The position numbers and the translations under genes were made by a program. From NCBI GenBank assembly GCA_032158295.1, contig CM063251.1:18043425-18107424 (forward strand): a stretch of DNA of 64,000 nucleotides, written 5' to 3'. The first letter of the stretch is position 1; every line of letters begins with the position of its first letter. Origin of the DNA: Pycnopodia helianthoides (Eukaryota > Echinodermata > Asteroidea > Forcipulatida > Asteriidae). Below the pieces are notes generated by a model. That model saw only the letters and a list, made by a program, of their open reading frames with translations, ran no database searches and was not told the origin of the DNA. Shown here piece after piece: positions 31,607 to 46,200 of the stretch.

Positions 31607-31715
31607 AGTCAGACTGGGATTCGAACCCACAACCTTGTGATTGCAAGCTACGCAGTCTAACCAGTAGCCACGGTGCCAATGTTGAAAGGGTGGGATTAGA
31701 ACCCATAATCTTTAA
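31607..31715 (-). repeat. tRNA-derived repeat with two B-box-like arms
   Basis: The minus strand gives GGCACCGTGGCTACTGGTTA, a loop CTTGCAA, and GGTTGTGGGTTCGAATCCCA. A second degenerate T-arm (GGGTTCTAATCCCACC) lies about 50 bp upstream on that strand. The acceptor stem does not pair, so it is not a functional tRNA. Confidence 0.7.
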
Positions 31716-31749
31716 ATCATCTCGTCTTGGTGCCAATAAATGGCTACAT

Positions 31750-32134
31750 TTACAGGCACTGGACACTATTGGTAATTACTCAAAATAATTGTTAGCATAA
31801 AAACTTACTTGGTAACAAGCAATGGAGAGCTGTTGATAGTATAAAACATTGTGAGAAACGGCTCCCTCTGAAGTAACGTAGTTTTTGAGAAAGAAGTAAT
31901 TTCTCAGTAAAATATTTGAATTGATTTTGAGACCTCACGCGAGAGGTCTCGAAATCAAGCATCTGAAAGCACACAACTTCGTGCGACAAGGGTGTTTTTT
32001 CTTCCATTATCTCGCAACTTTGACGACCAATTGAGTTCAAATTTTCACAGGTTTGTTATTTTGTGCATATGTTGAGATACACCAAGTGAGAAGACTGGTC
32101 TTTGACAATTACCAAAGGTGTCCAGTGTCTTTAA
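31750..32134. repeat. TTAAAGG-type inverted-repeat element (third family)
   Basis: The left end AGGCACTGGACACTATTGGT and right end ACCAAAGGTGTCCAGTGTCT then TTAA are inverted copies. An internal palindrome GAGACCTC...GAGGTCTC lies near 31930. The left TTAA is mutated to TTAC. No ORF. Confidence 0.8.
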
Positions 32135-33110
32135 AAGATGTAATAACTATTTGCTAAAAAAAAAATTAAATAACAAAACTAATCAGGAGAGTATTTCTGT
32201 CAAATTATCAAAAATTATGTAAACGCTCTTGTACTCTTCAAAGAAAAGCCTTTTTCTATACATGCAAAATTTGTTTTTGAAAAATACTTAATTAAAATTT
32301 CATACTGAAATCGTCCATAACTTATTGGATCAAAATACTTGGAGTATATTTTAATACAAATTGGAAAAAACAAGTAGTTTTGAAAAAGGAAAAAGTATTC
32401 TGAAATTGTTGAAATCTTGAACTAAATTGACAGGAAATGGGGTGTTTAACAGTTAGTGTTGTGATAAGTAGCGATGTTTTAGTGAAATTAATTTTAATCA
32501 TATCTGTCATAGTGTTAGGACATTTATATTTTTCCAGATGGTTATATTGAAAACATTTTTATTTTTAGAAAATTTTTTTTTCTCCCATTTGTAAATAACT
32601 GATCAATTCCATGTCATACGTTGTGGCCATGAACTTAAATAAGGATGAAATTCAACTAGGAACAATTTGTTGTAAATTACAAAGTTATTTGATGTCATAA
32701 ACTCTGTAACCCGTATACAAAGTGCCTGTGTTTTAGTTGGACTTTGAGTAATAATCCTGTTATTTTTGGTAGTTCAGCACCAAGACCAATCTCTAAATTT
32801 GTGTCTTTACTGTGGTGAATGACAAAGTTATGTACTCTGGTTCCGTTTGTCAGTTACATAATTAAGAGCAGACTCTATTTTTTACAAAGTGCCTGGTTTT
32901 TAGTTAGACTTTGAGCAATAATATTTGTGTTTTTTTGTAGTTCAGCTAAAAAAACTTGTCTTTACCGATGTGTTATTTACACGAAATAACATGTTCCCAT
33001 TGGACTTAAAAATATGGTGTCACTGCATCACATTGTAACTTACCAACCAACTTTAACATTGGTAAGTTACCTAGACTGTTAACTTACCATGGTAGAATTG
33101 TGAACACACT
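32135..33110. other. Intergenic DNA, no gene recognised
   Basis: AT-rich. AGTGCCTGTGTTTTAGTTGGACTT near 32721 and AGTGCCTGGTTTTTAGTTAGACTT near 32888 are a weak local duplication. Confidence 0.5.
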
Positions 33111-33484
33111 GATGCCACAACACCGTCTTGTGATGCCACGACACCGCCTTGTGATGCCACGACACCGCCTTGTGATGTCACGACACCGCCTTGTGATGTC
33201 ACGACACCGTCTTGTGATGTCACGACACCGTGTTGTGATGTCACGACACCGTCTTGTGATGTCACGACACCGTCTTGTGATGTCACAACACCGTCTTGTG
33301 ATGTCACGACACCGTCTTGTGATGTCACAACACCGTCTTGTGATGTCACAACACCGTCTTGTGATGTCACGACACCGTCTTGTGATGTCACGACACCGTC
33401 TTGTGATGTCACAACACCGTCTTGTGATGTCACAACACCGTCTTGTGATGTCACGACACCGTCTTGTGATGTCACAACACCACA
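33111..33484. repeat. 21-bp minisatellite, about 18 copies
   Basis: Unit GATGTCACGACACCGTCTTG plus T, with C/T and G/A variants. The period is a multiple of three, so long ORFs of simple peptide repeats appear on both strands. Nothing suggests they are translated. Confidence 0.97.
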
Positions 33485-35619
33485 TCAAAGAAGTCCAAAG
33501 TGAACAAAGCTTTCAAATGATTGAAAGAGGTATTGACATGAAAGTTGATATAAAAAGTTTTTTTTATTGTAGTCTGTATTCTGAATGGTTTTTATGACGT
33601 GCATGATAACCATAATCCATGTTATTAAAACATTGCAGTAAAACACTTCAAGATAATCACATTCGATTCCTAATTTATTGGTTTTAAATATTGCTATAAA
33701 AATTAATATGTCCATATATTAGGAGAAGTAAGGGATACAGTAAAAAGGACCCATTTGAAGTTCAACAACTATTGAACAGAAAAATCATTCTTTGTTTTAT
33801 ATTAAACTTACTGTAAAGCATTGTTAATTGAATCACAAGTTAATTCCTTATTTTTGTCACCATATGTACATACAAAACTGTTCAAGGTTGAAGTCCACGA
33901 TATCAATGAGATAAATCAAATTTTTGAAGTTATTAAAGAAATACCCAAAAGTTATAAAAGGTTACATAATTGTAATTATGTCGTTTATTTCCACCCCATT
34001 TGATGTGTTATAAATTTACAGCAATACACCCCAACTAAACCATTCTTTACTATTATAGAGAAAACTAAAAAGGGTAGATATCAAATAAATATTAGAATTC
34101 ATTAAAATTCATTTTCTAAGCTTGGAGACTGATTTCAAATTTCACCGTTATCATCTTTCCCAAATTAAAAATTAATTTTTTAAAGTGTACAAACAGTACT
34201 TTTTCAAGTCTCTAATTACGGCAGTTCTTTACGAAAAATTGTACACAAAGTCGACCCCCTTTTTTTTTAAACCATCATAAATATGGTGATAAAATTAACA
34301 AAACTCACAATTTAACAAAATCCATGTCATTGTAAATTCTTCTTAAATAGTTTATAAAAACCATTTTTTGTCACCACGTTACAAAAGAAATCAGCGGCAA
34401 TTGAACATCAGTCACTACCAAAGCATGCAATAACGTTTACTCAGCATTGGACTAATTAGATAAATGAATAAAATAATACAATAATAATCTGTAACATTTT
34501 AATGTCACTTGGGTTACATTGAACAACAAACATATCCAACAAAACATAGAACATCATATATACAGCTTTTTAATGTAATGTTTTTACATACACAGTATAA
34601 GTATAAATATCTTTTACACATTAAAAAATAGTTTTACAGAAGCCTACACACTGCCTGCTTTTAATGGGGGGAAAAATACAATCTTTTTAGTTCATTAATT
34701 TAACAGCCTCATTTTTGTTTCCTTTCTCTAATAACGATTGATTTTTGATTATCATTTTCTCCCCTAGTACATGTTCAAAAATTGGAGCTTGCCTTGCAAA
34801 GTGTGGTGCAATTTGGTTCCCAATTAATTTGGTAGTATTTGCAAGAAAGCAAACTTTCATACTTCGGCTGGTCTGAATGCTCCTTGCTGAGCTTCTTGAT
34901 TATGATGATATTTGCCCTGGCCGCAGACAAGAATCAGTTACATGAAAAAACCATCACTAAAATTGAACCTGCAGAATTTGTTTTGCCTTGAACTGTACAT
35001 TTTGTCTGTGATACCAAACTTAGTGTAGGCACATTGTCATTTATTGGGCTATTTTTATACATATTTGGCACACTAATGTTGTGTATACCCTAATCAATAA
35101 AGGAATTTTTAAGTGACAAAATGGTTGTCCTAAAACATTCACGGTTGTAGAAGTCCGCCACCTTCAGACATGAAACAATTTGGCAAACGGCATCCATTGA
35201 TTTTTTCTATCCACACACTGAAGTCACCTCAACATTCTACTGATTCCTTAGCTATGATTCCAACGGCCGTCAACCTAATGTTTGCCTGGTGTGCATGTGG
35301 AACTGGTTAACAGCAGTATTTACAGCAGATAAATAATGACATTGAATACAAACCATGGGAGTGAATACATTGTAGGGTTTAAATTAAAACACTCTACTAA
35401 TAGCGTCAAGCTGGTAGGTCAGTCAACTAAATAAACTCTCAAGTGCTTTTTAAGTATTACAGTCGATAAATAGTCCGATACAGGCGTTAACAAGTAAAGT
35501 GTAAAATCTGAACTACTCCTTGCTTTTTCTTAAAAGAACTGATTATTTCACTCTGAACTGATATGAAAAGTAAATTTCTTTTTTTTTGTGGGTAAAACTA
35601 TTTTATATGGTTTTTGAGG

Positions 35620-35830
35620 CATTGCATGGTGAGGTATCAATATATATTCGGTTTGCGGTAACACCATGTGTGTAAATATCTACTTTGCTGTGTAGATTTT
35701 GTTCTTTAGAGAACTTGTCTTGCTATTTGTTCTGCTACCGCAGAGTAGATTTTCGGAATTCGGGAGACTTCTCAGTTCTGAAAAGAACTGTCCTGCTTAT
35801 TAACTACTACCTGGGCGGGAGGTAGGCAAT
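35620..35830 (+). repeat. Dispersed repeat, copy 1
   Basis: TTGAGGCATTGCATGGTGAG then AACACCATGTGTGTAAAT and GTTCTGAAAAGAACTGT. Reverse copy at 41148-41330. Confidence 0.8.
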
Positions 35831-36295
35831 CGACCTGGAAAACTATTTTAGGAACTTATACTTGGTGTCTGAATATTTTACATATTTATAAATATTTATA
35901 TATATCCGGTGGGTATTGATTCTTGAAGGCACAGTAACAAGAAGTTTTCACACGTAAGTAAACTAACTTAACCCAAGTCATCTTAGTTTACTAACTAACT
36001 TAAGCTGGTTGATCTATAGCTTTCATAGTTTAACTTGCCGGTTATGCTAGTTCCAAACAAACATGTATGAATGTTTTACAAAAGAGTCAACAAAAAACAT
36101 TCAGCAACTGTGAATTAACAAAGGTAAAGTTAATTTTAAAAATAAGGAATTTATGGAGGGGAAAGATACATTATTGGACTTTTATTATGAAATACAATCC
36201 CTTGTATCAATTGGCATGGACATTTAATTGAATATGTTCATTATGAGTTGAAATTTAAGGTTTTTGTTTTTTTCTGGGAATAAAGCCACTGCAGT

Positions 36296-36482
36296 CCAAT
36301 TTCATGAAGTTGCTGAAACACAACAAGTAGGTAAGCACAAACCAATTTTGCTTACCAGAAAAAAGGTTACCAGCCAAATTGTTCTGTAACATGTACCATT
36401 TTTAACTGGTTTCCCAACAACTCTTGCTCAGCAGGAATGTCTTAAGCATTATTGTTAAGCAGCTTGATGAAACCGGGCCCTG
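36296..36482. repeat. GGCCCAATTTCAT family element, copy 2
   Basis: Starts CCAATTTCATGAAGTTGCTG, contains GCTTACCAGAAAAAAGGTTA, and ends AGCTTGATGAAACCGGGCCC. The ends are inverted copies. Confidence 0.8.
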
Positions 36483-36895
36483 GTGTGATTCCTTCATACG
36501 GTTGTTTGCTTGGTTTAGCACATTACCATCTGACCTTAATTATACGATTGTTTTTTATAAACCATTCCTGTGGGATTTGTTAGTTTGATATTCGAATAAC
36601 GTCCCTTACATGATGGTGATTAGTTCTGGAATACACTCCCAACCTAAAGGAGACCAGAAATCACAAATTTAGAGTCATTTTTCTTGAAGTCAGTGTGAAG
36701 AAACTGCAGGCAACTTCACCCCCAGGTTAATTGTGGGTTGGCAACAAACAACTTGCATTAATCAAGCTGCAGAAATTATATTTACAAAATGCAGCGTCGT
36801 ACAAAATATTAAAACTATCCACACATAGCAGTCAGCTAGAGTCTATACACAGCTGTTATTTCTGGGGGGGGGGGGGTTTGTCGGGGATGAAATTT

Positions 36896-37218
36896 TCAAC
36901 TTTGGTCATTTCCCGTCGTCGTGGCATTCTGATGCCTAAAGGCACTAGGGTGTTGACAGTCATAATCATCATCGGTGAAATGATCCGCGGTGTCGTCCTG
37001 ATACTCGAGATTTCTTCTCAGCGCTTTGGTCTGGCAGCTTTTGATCCACGTCCGATAGACGGTTACCGACATGAGAGCACCAGCTAAGGCCGAGCATAAC
37101 GCGATGACCAGGATGAACGTAGGGCTGACTGTACCTGCAGGGGCCGGTTGTTGGACACAAGCCAAAGACGGTTTGGCTTGTAATCGCTGGACTTCTGGGA
37201 TAGCACGAGGGAAAGGCT
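36896..37218 (-). CDS. SEMA5: SEMA5 terminal exon: transmembrane helix, cytoplasmic tail, stop
   Basis: Acceptor TTTCAG. Encodes a juxtamembrane stretch, a hydrophobic helix (TFILVIALCSALAGALMSV), basic stop-transfer residues, and a tail with acidic DDTADHFTDDDYD, ending in GNDQS and TGA at 36898-36896. The tail is 52 residues, short for class 5. Confidence 0.9.
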
Positions 37219-40200
37219 CTGAAATAAGGAAAGGTGATCAAAGTATAACTAATTAATTATTGTGTCATCTTCTTCCATCTTGTCTTTTTGTTTCAAACCT
37301 CCCTGTGGTTAAAGCACGTACAACATTGGTAATTTTCAATGACTAGTATCTGCACCCAACATATTGATGAAATAACAAACCTGTGAAATGTTAAGCTCAA
37401 CAGGTCTTCGGAGTCACGAGAAAACAGTGAAACAACCCGTTTCAACTGTTTTCAAACATCGGGTTTTTTTCTCCTTTCATAAAAACTATAGCATTTCAAG
37501 CAAAACTATTTAAAGGGAAGTTTACCTCCATGACCATCTATACCATGTTAGTTATGGGCATATCTGTGAACATTTATATTCCCAATCTTTCCAATGTTGT
37601 ACACACCCTTTAAACCAACCCCTTCCTTCCCCCCTTTGTCTCTCTTTTCATTCCTCATTCCTTGCTTTTTCTGACAGCATTCCGATCCTCTTTTTTTACT
37701 TCTCTCAACCCGACTGCCTCTGTTACCTTACTACATCTGTATGTGTGTGTTGGTCATTTAGCCTAGAGAGACTAGAAATACTCTGCTAGGATCGCAATAA
37801 CAGACTATTAACAATTTTTCTGAAAGTACAATTTCTAATGTTTTTATACCCCAAAAAACAAAACCGGAGTGATTTTCCATTTTTTTGAAATGCCTCCAAT
37901 CAGCTATAACATGAAGTCAAACTATTGTAAAAGTCTGAATTTATTGCTTAAGTAAAAAAATTATATTCTAAAATCAAAGTGCAAGTTGATTTCTTATCAT
38001 TCTGTAACTTCTGTGAGTCATACACTGGAACTTCTTGCCTTCACATTGTGATATTTTGTTGTATAATTGAAACTTTTTAATGAAGTGCAATCCAACCGAC
38101 CTTTAGCAGATTTACAGAGATCAACCTCCTTGATGCATCCAATGCACTGTCCACTCGCAGGGTTGGTTTCCAGGCAGCGGCGGCTACGATGTTTGTGGAG
38201 CTGGCCCTCTTTGTTGCACTTGGTCCATCGGCTCCACTCCTTCCAGCCAGAGAGGTGATAATTATGATGACTCGGCGACTGAATGGAGCTCTGCTCGCCC
38301 GACGAGCCTGCAAGAAGAAGGAGACCTAAGGGCATGTTAGCATCTGCAGAATGTTATCACTGGTTCAACACTGGGATGAGATGATTACTAATATCCACTT
38401 TCGGAGTCAACATTTTTCTCGGGCGAGACACAGAAAGCCTTTGTCATAGACAAACAAGTTTCAGCCTCGCTAAATAAAAAGACACATGATGTACGCGCTC
38501 CTTTTATTTAAGCAGTACTTAGAGTAAAGATTATATTACATGTAAAAAGGGATGGAACGTATCACAATTCAGAGAAACAGAGACTAATGTGGAAGGAGAA
38601 ATGATTGAATACCGGGGGTTGGGGGGGGGGGGTTTGGGGGTGTCTGGTGGAGCAGGTAGCACAAGGCTCCTGAAGGGCCTAGAAAGGAGAAGGGGAAGGA
38701 AGTAATAGCAACCAAGGTAACTTCAAGTTAGCAGCTTACTATCAAAATCGGGGCACTCTGAGATGGAGCAGGCTTGTGTGTCTGAACTGGGGCCTATGCA
38801 TCTGCTGCCACCGTGTGCTGGAGAAGGGTTGTCGCAAGTTCTTGAACGAACGCGCGTCCCCTCGCCGCACGTCTCGCTACACTCTGTCCATTCGCTCCAG
38901 CAACTCCAACCACCATCCACTGCAACGTTAAACAAGTCATTGATTGTTTGTAGACAAGGTGAACTGGATAATTTGTTTATGGTTTGGTTTTATTTGGTTG
39001 GTTTGGGTTGGGTTAGAGTTTGACCAATAAATAACATAGTATCTATGATTTTGATAAACGAGTCAGAAAAAAGCCTACATGTTAATCCTGATGCTGATTC
39101 AAATTCCTCACAAAGAACAGAAAGTGAAGATGTAAATTCTTGTGTAATCTTTGTCTGATATTTAAAAAACATGATTTTTCAGTGAATATTATTATTTTCC
39201 ATTGAGAGAGAAGTATATCTTTTGAAGAGTTTATTTCTGGTGACAATTCCAAGCAGTCGTCTTATCAATAATAATGGAACTTCAATTGAACAGTTTCATC
39301 CTCTGAAAGATTCAAGGTCTGATTTTCGGCTAATTTGACCCAAACATTGAGATCTAAATTTTGAATAGCTATTGTTGTAGATTTGAGAAAAAATATAAGC
39401 TTTTATTTCAGGCACTGCACGAAACATATCTGCCAATTACAAGTGGTAGTAAATTTAAAATCTGCAACTGAATTAATGTTGGATCCTACATTATCTCAAG
39501 TGCATCAGCCATGTACGAACAATGTTTACATGTTGCATGTATTTTGTGCATTGTCTGTGGCATAGAGCCTAAGCAAAACCTTTCAGTTTGTATGTTTTTG
39601 GTTTTGAAACAGCATCATTTGTCAAATTTCGTTCAGAGAAATAAGACTTTAAAATACTTCTTTTGGTGAAAATCAGGCCATGAAACTAAAAAAAACACAA
39701 AAAAACACAACTGCCCACTCAGACTAAATTGTTAAAGGAACATTACAGAATTGGTTTTTGCTAACAGACAGTTGCTGGCAGTGTAAGCACTTTATGTAAT
39801 GCACCATATACATAAACTGACAAACCTGTAGAAGTTTGAGATCGATCGGCCATCTGGGTCACGAGAAAATAGTGAAAAACCGATTACACATTTGCATGAA
39901 ATCATATAGATTCAACAAATGAATAAAACGCTCACTGAGCGATAAACTCCAATCGGAAAATTAGTTTATTCATTTCTCATCAAATATGGCAATTCAGACA
40001 GAAATATTTCAAGGGATGTTTTCTACTATCATCCTCATTAGACCGTGTAAGTTTTTGTGTAAATCTGTGATCGAAAGTATATTTTACAATTACCAATTCT
40101 GTAACGTTCCTTTAAACACAAACAATCATAAGATCTAAACATTTTTAGAACCCCCTCCCCACCATAATCCTAAGTATTTATTTCCTTCAGACATATTCTT

Positions 40201-43200
40201 ACCTGGGCATTCAGAGAAGCCTGAGCATATTCTTTGTTGGTACGAGTCACCTGAACACTGTGAGTTGCCAGGGAAACACGACCGGTGTCGTTGCTGTGTA
40301 CCCCCACTACCACAAGTCACACTACACGGTAACCATGGAGACCATACTGTCCACCCTCCAAAGGATCCTAAGAAAAAAAGATTTAGGATTATTGAATTTG
40401 TTTCAAAATATAAGCTAAACTTCTCAAGCTATTTCGAGGTCTCAACCATCTTCACTTTACGGACAGACCTTACACAAGAAATAATTGAAGAAGAAATGCA
40501 GTTTGTAAGTGGCCATTCAGAATGCTCAATGTTTAAAAATTTCAAACTTTTTTCGAAATTATTTTGACCCACCCGCCCACACCAAATTTTAATTTTTTTT
40601 ACATATTGACTGACTACTTAATTTCCCCTATACACTGGCGAACAAAGAAATGCCTCAAATGAAGCAGATATTTGAAAAAAGTGTTCTCCCAAAAGCTTCC
40701 AGTAGAACAACTTTTTCAGTAGAAATCAAAGAGAAAACCCTCACCATCTCCCCATCTGGCGCCGAGTCCGGCTATCCAAACTTGATTTACTGCTAACAAT
40801 GGAACTGCACAGATAGTTCTTCTATTATTTGAATTGAAAACTGAATTCCAAATTTCAGTTATTTCTTTTGTCCCACCCACCCATAATTTTGAAAAAAAGA
40901 TCAACAATTTAAAACATTGATTATTCTGAATGGCCCCTAAAATGGGGCCCTTTTTTTCCATTTCCCCTCATGCTTGGAGGCAGAAAGAGATTAGAAATAA
41001 AATGTTACTTTCAAATCAAATGGAAATAATTGAAAAACATTGATGGCTTTTAGAAGCCAATATCAAACTCGGCTACCAACAGTAATAGCCCATGCACGCA
41101 GCATACATTCCAAGCAGTTATGAAAAACAAAAAAATATAGTTTTGTATATTCAGTTTGCGAACACTCCATGTGTATAGATCTACTTTCCTGTGTGGAGTT
41201 GTTCTTTGAGAACTCATTGAAATGCTGTTTACAAATCTACACGGCAGACTAGATATATACACATGGTGTTACAACAAACTGAATATACATTTGATACCTC
41301 ACCATGCAATGCCTCAAAACCCATAAACTATGCTGTTTCCTACACACAAACACAGCATTAAAAAAACCTATTACTTAAGGAAGATGAGATAAATGGAAGA
41401 AATGGAGGAGGCAAAAATCATTTTCATTTCACCATTTTGAAGCAAAGCAAATAATCTGGTCCAAATTGACCCACAAAAAAAACCTTCAATGTTTTAGGTT
41501 GGTTTTCTAAAAGTTGAATACTTGTTGGTTTTTTACTGGACAAGTGTCCCTCTGGCCACGTTGGTGTAATTTCATTTTCATAATTCGCAGAATCCTGTCC
41601 GGTAATTAGGAGCAAGACAGACAGACGATCTGTTCACCTGACTTCAAAGTGCAGTAAGAACCTGAGGGCATATCCAGGCGCACAGACCAGGAAGAACCTT
41701 ACTAGGCCTACTGACTGTAAATTCGGTACAAGGGAAAACTCAATTTGTCACTAATCGGTATCAATACCAAATATCTGAGCCGATAAGTTAACGGATATCG
41801 CAGGTTACTTGGAGTCAAAGTGTCTCCAAACTCATCATCTGATGGTTTGTAAAGAGTTTGAAACTCAAATTTGTTAATAGTTTTATTTTCACTAAATGTA
41901 ATGAACTGTGTAAGAAATGCCCTGTTTAACTTGTACTGCTAAAGGGTTGTTGGCGCCCAAGCATAGCCTAGTTGAGACTTAATTCTACCCTGATGTGTAA
42001 CAAATGTCCTGTTTAACTTGTACTGCTAAAGGGTCACTGTCGCCCAAGCATAGCCTAGTTGAGACTTAATTGTACCCTCATTGGATCCCTTTACTCCCAA
42101 ACGGGGTTAACAGTGGACTCCTTTTTTTATATTCCTTGGGTGAAAACAACGCTTTCTTTAGTAACTAATCTACACAAATGTCTCTCAAGAAGTGGGTGCT
42201 TGTTTTGTTTAGCTTTGTGGTCCACTTGTGCAGACATGACCCAACACCATGGCACTGATCATACGGTAAATGTAATATGTTATAATTATTACAGGGAGGA
42301 AATTTATAAATATCACAAAAATATAGTTTATATAATTTAGGATAAAATTGATCCCACGTTCCCACCAAGTATTAACAACTTACAGAAAACACACAGGAAA
42401 GCCTTAACTGTATACATCAACAAAATGACCTCAATTGGGGTATACCCGTACCCTGATTGCAACAACATTCTCCTAATGGAGGTATTTCACTCTCTTGCCT
42501 CAATCAGCAGAACTCTTGCTATTCATCACTAAATAGTCTATGAAAAAAGGAAACCATTTTGTGTATGCCGGTAAGAAACTCTCAACGATTTTCATAACCG
42601 AATGGCAAGTATCACAGAACACTTCCGTGATAATTCCATCTGCAAGGTGTCTGCACACTGACCCAAGGTGTGGTTCATTCCATAGTATCAGTTTACACTC
42701 ACCCCCCCCCCCCACAACACAACCAAACGCAGGATGTTGAGCCGTCTACTTCAGCTAAAGATAAAACACGAACAGGATGAAAACCCAGGGTGGATGGTCC
42801 CTGACAACAGTCCCGAGGAAGTTTCCCCGGCCACAAGAAAGGATGTCCTACTCAGTTGGTGAGGGGATTGAAAACAGCCCCCATGTTTGGCTGGGAGCGT
42901 GTATGAGCAAGGAATGGGCTGGAGTGTTGGCCGGGACGTCATACCAGACTAAACGTTACCTTTGGGTGATCAACTTTAGATTAGATGTGACCTGAAAGAA
43001 GGTCTTAGACACAGATGGAGCTGAGCTCAATTTCTCTTTTTTTTTTTTTTACAAATTAAGTGATGCAGACTAGACATAGCTTTTAACTGAAGTGAAAGCC
43101 TTGGTTCTCAGTTGGTTCAATTGTCAAGCACCTGACAGACCTATCCTTTCAAAGGCTTTTTAATATTTTTTCTTACCAAGAAGCGCTATACCCAGTTAAA

Positions 43201-46200
43201 ATAGAAAATTGAAAACAATTTGATCCACTGTACAATCTGTAAAAACAAAAAAACTAAACAGATTTGTCTCAAACTCAGACACTTTAAGTGTTGAGATGAA
43301 CCTTTTTGATAGGAAACAGGACAGTTTATCCTTTATGAGGAATGCATTTATCCTAGACGCCAGTCAAACCGACAGCAAAGCGAGTTTTTCCTCCCCAGAC
43401 AGAAACCCCCACCCCTCTCCCACTCCCCTCCAACCCAGCAAAAGGTCAACGAAATGAGTTTACATATCTTGAATATAGTTGGTACTGGTTGACATGAGCT
43501 CGGCACCCTCAAGGTGTGCATCCCCTAAGGGCAAAGTCGACTCATAACAGCTGGTCATTTATCAAGAACAGCTTGAATGTTTCATGTGAACCCTTCATGC
43601 CTATAATTCATGGAGCCGATTTTCCAACGTTGATAAGAAAAAAAAATGGAAGTACGGCAGTTTGGAGGCAGATGGTTATCGCTGCCCACTTAGCCAATGA
43701 TCTGAAGCTACTCAAATTCAATTGGACATAGAAATTGTGAGGGTTTCCTGCTACCAGAGTTTCCACATGAACTTTCAGTTTGATAAGATCTATCAGAAAT
43801 GTTGCAGTGTTTCTTTGTGTTTCTTTCTTCAGTTTTTGTGAAAAAAAAAAAAATGTATTCAAATTATATTTCTTCAGAGCTTCCGTAAAACTCCCACTAT
43901 AAACATGTTTAGAAAAGAAATATGATGTCTTAGAAATAAATTACAGCCCTGGTTGTTTAATATTCACTCATTGAAACACAAATGTTTTTGTCTCAAGACT
44001 TTCCAGCTGACAGCAAATAATAACAATGTGCTGCCCCAACTGCCTAAAAATACCTTTAAAAAAAACCTTTTTCTACTCGATGATTTCCTGGATCATACCG
44101 GGTACCCCACCCCCTTCCCCCCAGAGTAAAAATGATGATGAAACTTGGCGCCCATCAAGTCAGATCGCTGGTACAGCACTACATAAACCACAGGTTCACA
44201 TTCAACTCTTACCAATGTCTCTCTATTCATCCCAAACACAGACAGGTGATCATTTCATAAAATTATAGTGATTACAAATATTTCTTTTTTTACAGGCTAA
44301 TGTAACATCCCTTCCCATTTCAGTCCTAATGTTAAAATCTGATGTTGATAAATCTTAGGTCCTCCAACACAATGATCAACTATAGAGCCGACCCATACCT
44401 GACTAGGTCCCATACTGTCTTGGCGTCAGACTATGACTCTGACATGTGAAGTCCGTACATCATTATCTCAACTTAGAAGTGATTCATTGTCAAAGGTATT
44501 ATTAAACAAAAAAATTCAGTTTTTTTTTTACCTTAACCCAAATTTTATTAGCTGATGTAGCCAGCTCTATAATTGATAATCGTGTTAGAGGAACTAACGT
44601 TCAGGTTTTTTCACCTTAACCCAAGTTTTATGAGCTGCTGTAGCTTCAAAGGTCAGTATGAAGTGAGGATATCATTTGAAGACGAGGGCGGAATTTATGA
44701 TCTACTCGTCCAAATTAGATCAGTATTTTGAGCGTAATCAGTTTCAATTAACAGCTGTCCGTTTGTGTGTTTTTTTTGCAAAAATGCACATCAATCAAAA
44801 TCAAGGTTTGACATGAAATTTGAGGCTTTCTATAAATAAGCTGAGGCGATTCAATGATTGAAATTTGCAGATAATAATGAAAATCTGAAAGAAGATTATG
44901 TTAAAAAGATTTGATAAACTGGCCTATGTTATAAATTTTCATCTCTTTCCCTCTCCCCCTCCCCCTGCCATACAAAAGTGGTGTCGACATGTGAGCCATA
45001 GACATTTTGTTAGATCACTTCACCCCAAGCTTGGTGCTGCTTCTCATGGGCACAAATGTTGCATTAACTTCTTACCCCCCCCCCAAAAAAAAAAAATAAT
45101 AATAATAATAAAAATAATAAAAACAATAAACCACCCCAAAACCAAAACAAAAAGGGGAAAAGAACAAAAAAGAATACAAATAAATTAATTAATGAAAAAA
45201 AAAAAAAAATAACAACAAAAATTAAGAAAATAATAATGCAAACTACGCAGAAGAAGTTGGTGTTGTCATTTACTTGACTTCTAAAACAACTGCCCCAGAG
45301 ATTGTGCACAAACAACAGAGGGCTTACAAGACAACTTTGCAAATACTGGGAAATACATTAGCCATGACATGGATCCATGCTGATGACAACGTTTCCACTG
45401 AGTATTTGCAAAGTAGTCTATGATACCACTGTCCCAAAGTTTCATAAGTTCAACATATAAGTATAAAGTTATGCAATAGTTATTTGCAAAATAGAAATAA
45501 TAACAATTAACAGCAGTTTCAACCGGGTTGCAAAATACAAAAATAGGTGACCAATCCGTGAAACAAGGAAGCTTTTACAATTATTTAACACAAAAAATTA
45601 ACAATGTTTTGAAAGAAACTTAGCAATTTTGGGTAGTCTCACTTTGCGAAAAAGAATTCTTTATCAATGAATAATTCTTAGTTTTTAAAAAGATTTGTTG
45701 AGGGTGTTTAGTGCATAAATTTGAATAATTAACTCCTAGCTTGATTTGGATGGTCACATATTTCCATAACATTAATATTCATGCAGGGTGCCAGCTGGTT
45801 TAATTGAAAGATTGTCAGGCAAAATTATTGCACTCATTAAAATCAAAATCCTTTTTGATCTTGATTTCCAGCAAAAAGTTCAACAAAATGAAGAAAAAAA
45901 TAAAAGAAAAAATAAAGACAAGGTACAACAATACAAGACACACTTTCTTTTAAAAAATCCCTCTTGCTTTCTAAATTTCTGACTTTTGCAAATGTGTTAT
46001 TTTCAAAGAAAAATGTTTTAAATAGTATTCCAAAGTTCTCTTTTATTCAAACTGTGAGTGTTTCACTTTTTTAGAAATAATACTCACTTCTGGTAATGAT
46101 ATTCATAGAATGCTCAATAGGGTTGACAAAACTAAGATAAAATAAGAGAAAATAGGGAGACCGCCAACAAAGGGCTTGATAGCTCAGTTGGTAGAGCACT

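Larger units (their letters stand above)
33485..36895. other. Intergenic DNA including the probable SEMA5 3'UTR
   Basis: Downstream of the SEMA5 stop codon on the minus strand. The poly-A site is not determined. A G-run at about 36865-36877 lies just beyond the stop. No other exon recognised. Confidence 0.5.

Noticed and set aside
33111..33484. CRISPR-like array of regular short repeats
   Set aside because: Units are directly contiguous with no unique spacers and the DNA is eukaryotic; it is a minisatellite. The same applies to 51835-52231 and 54049-54355.
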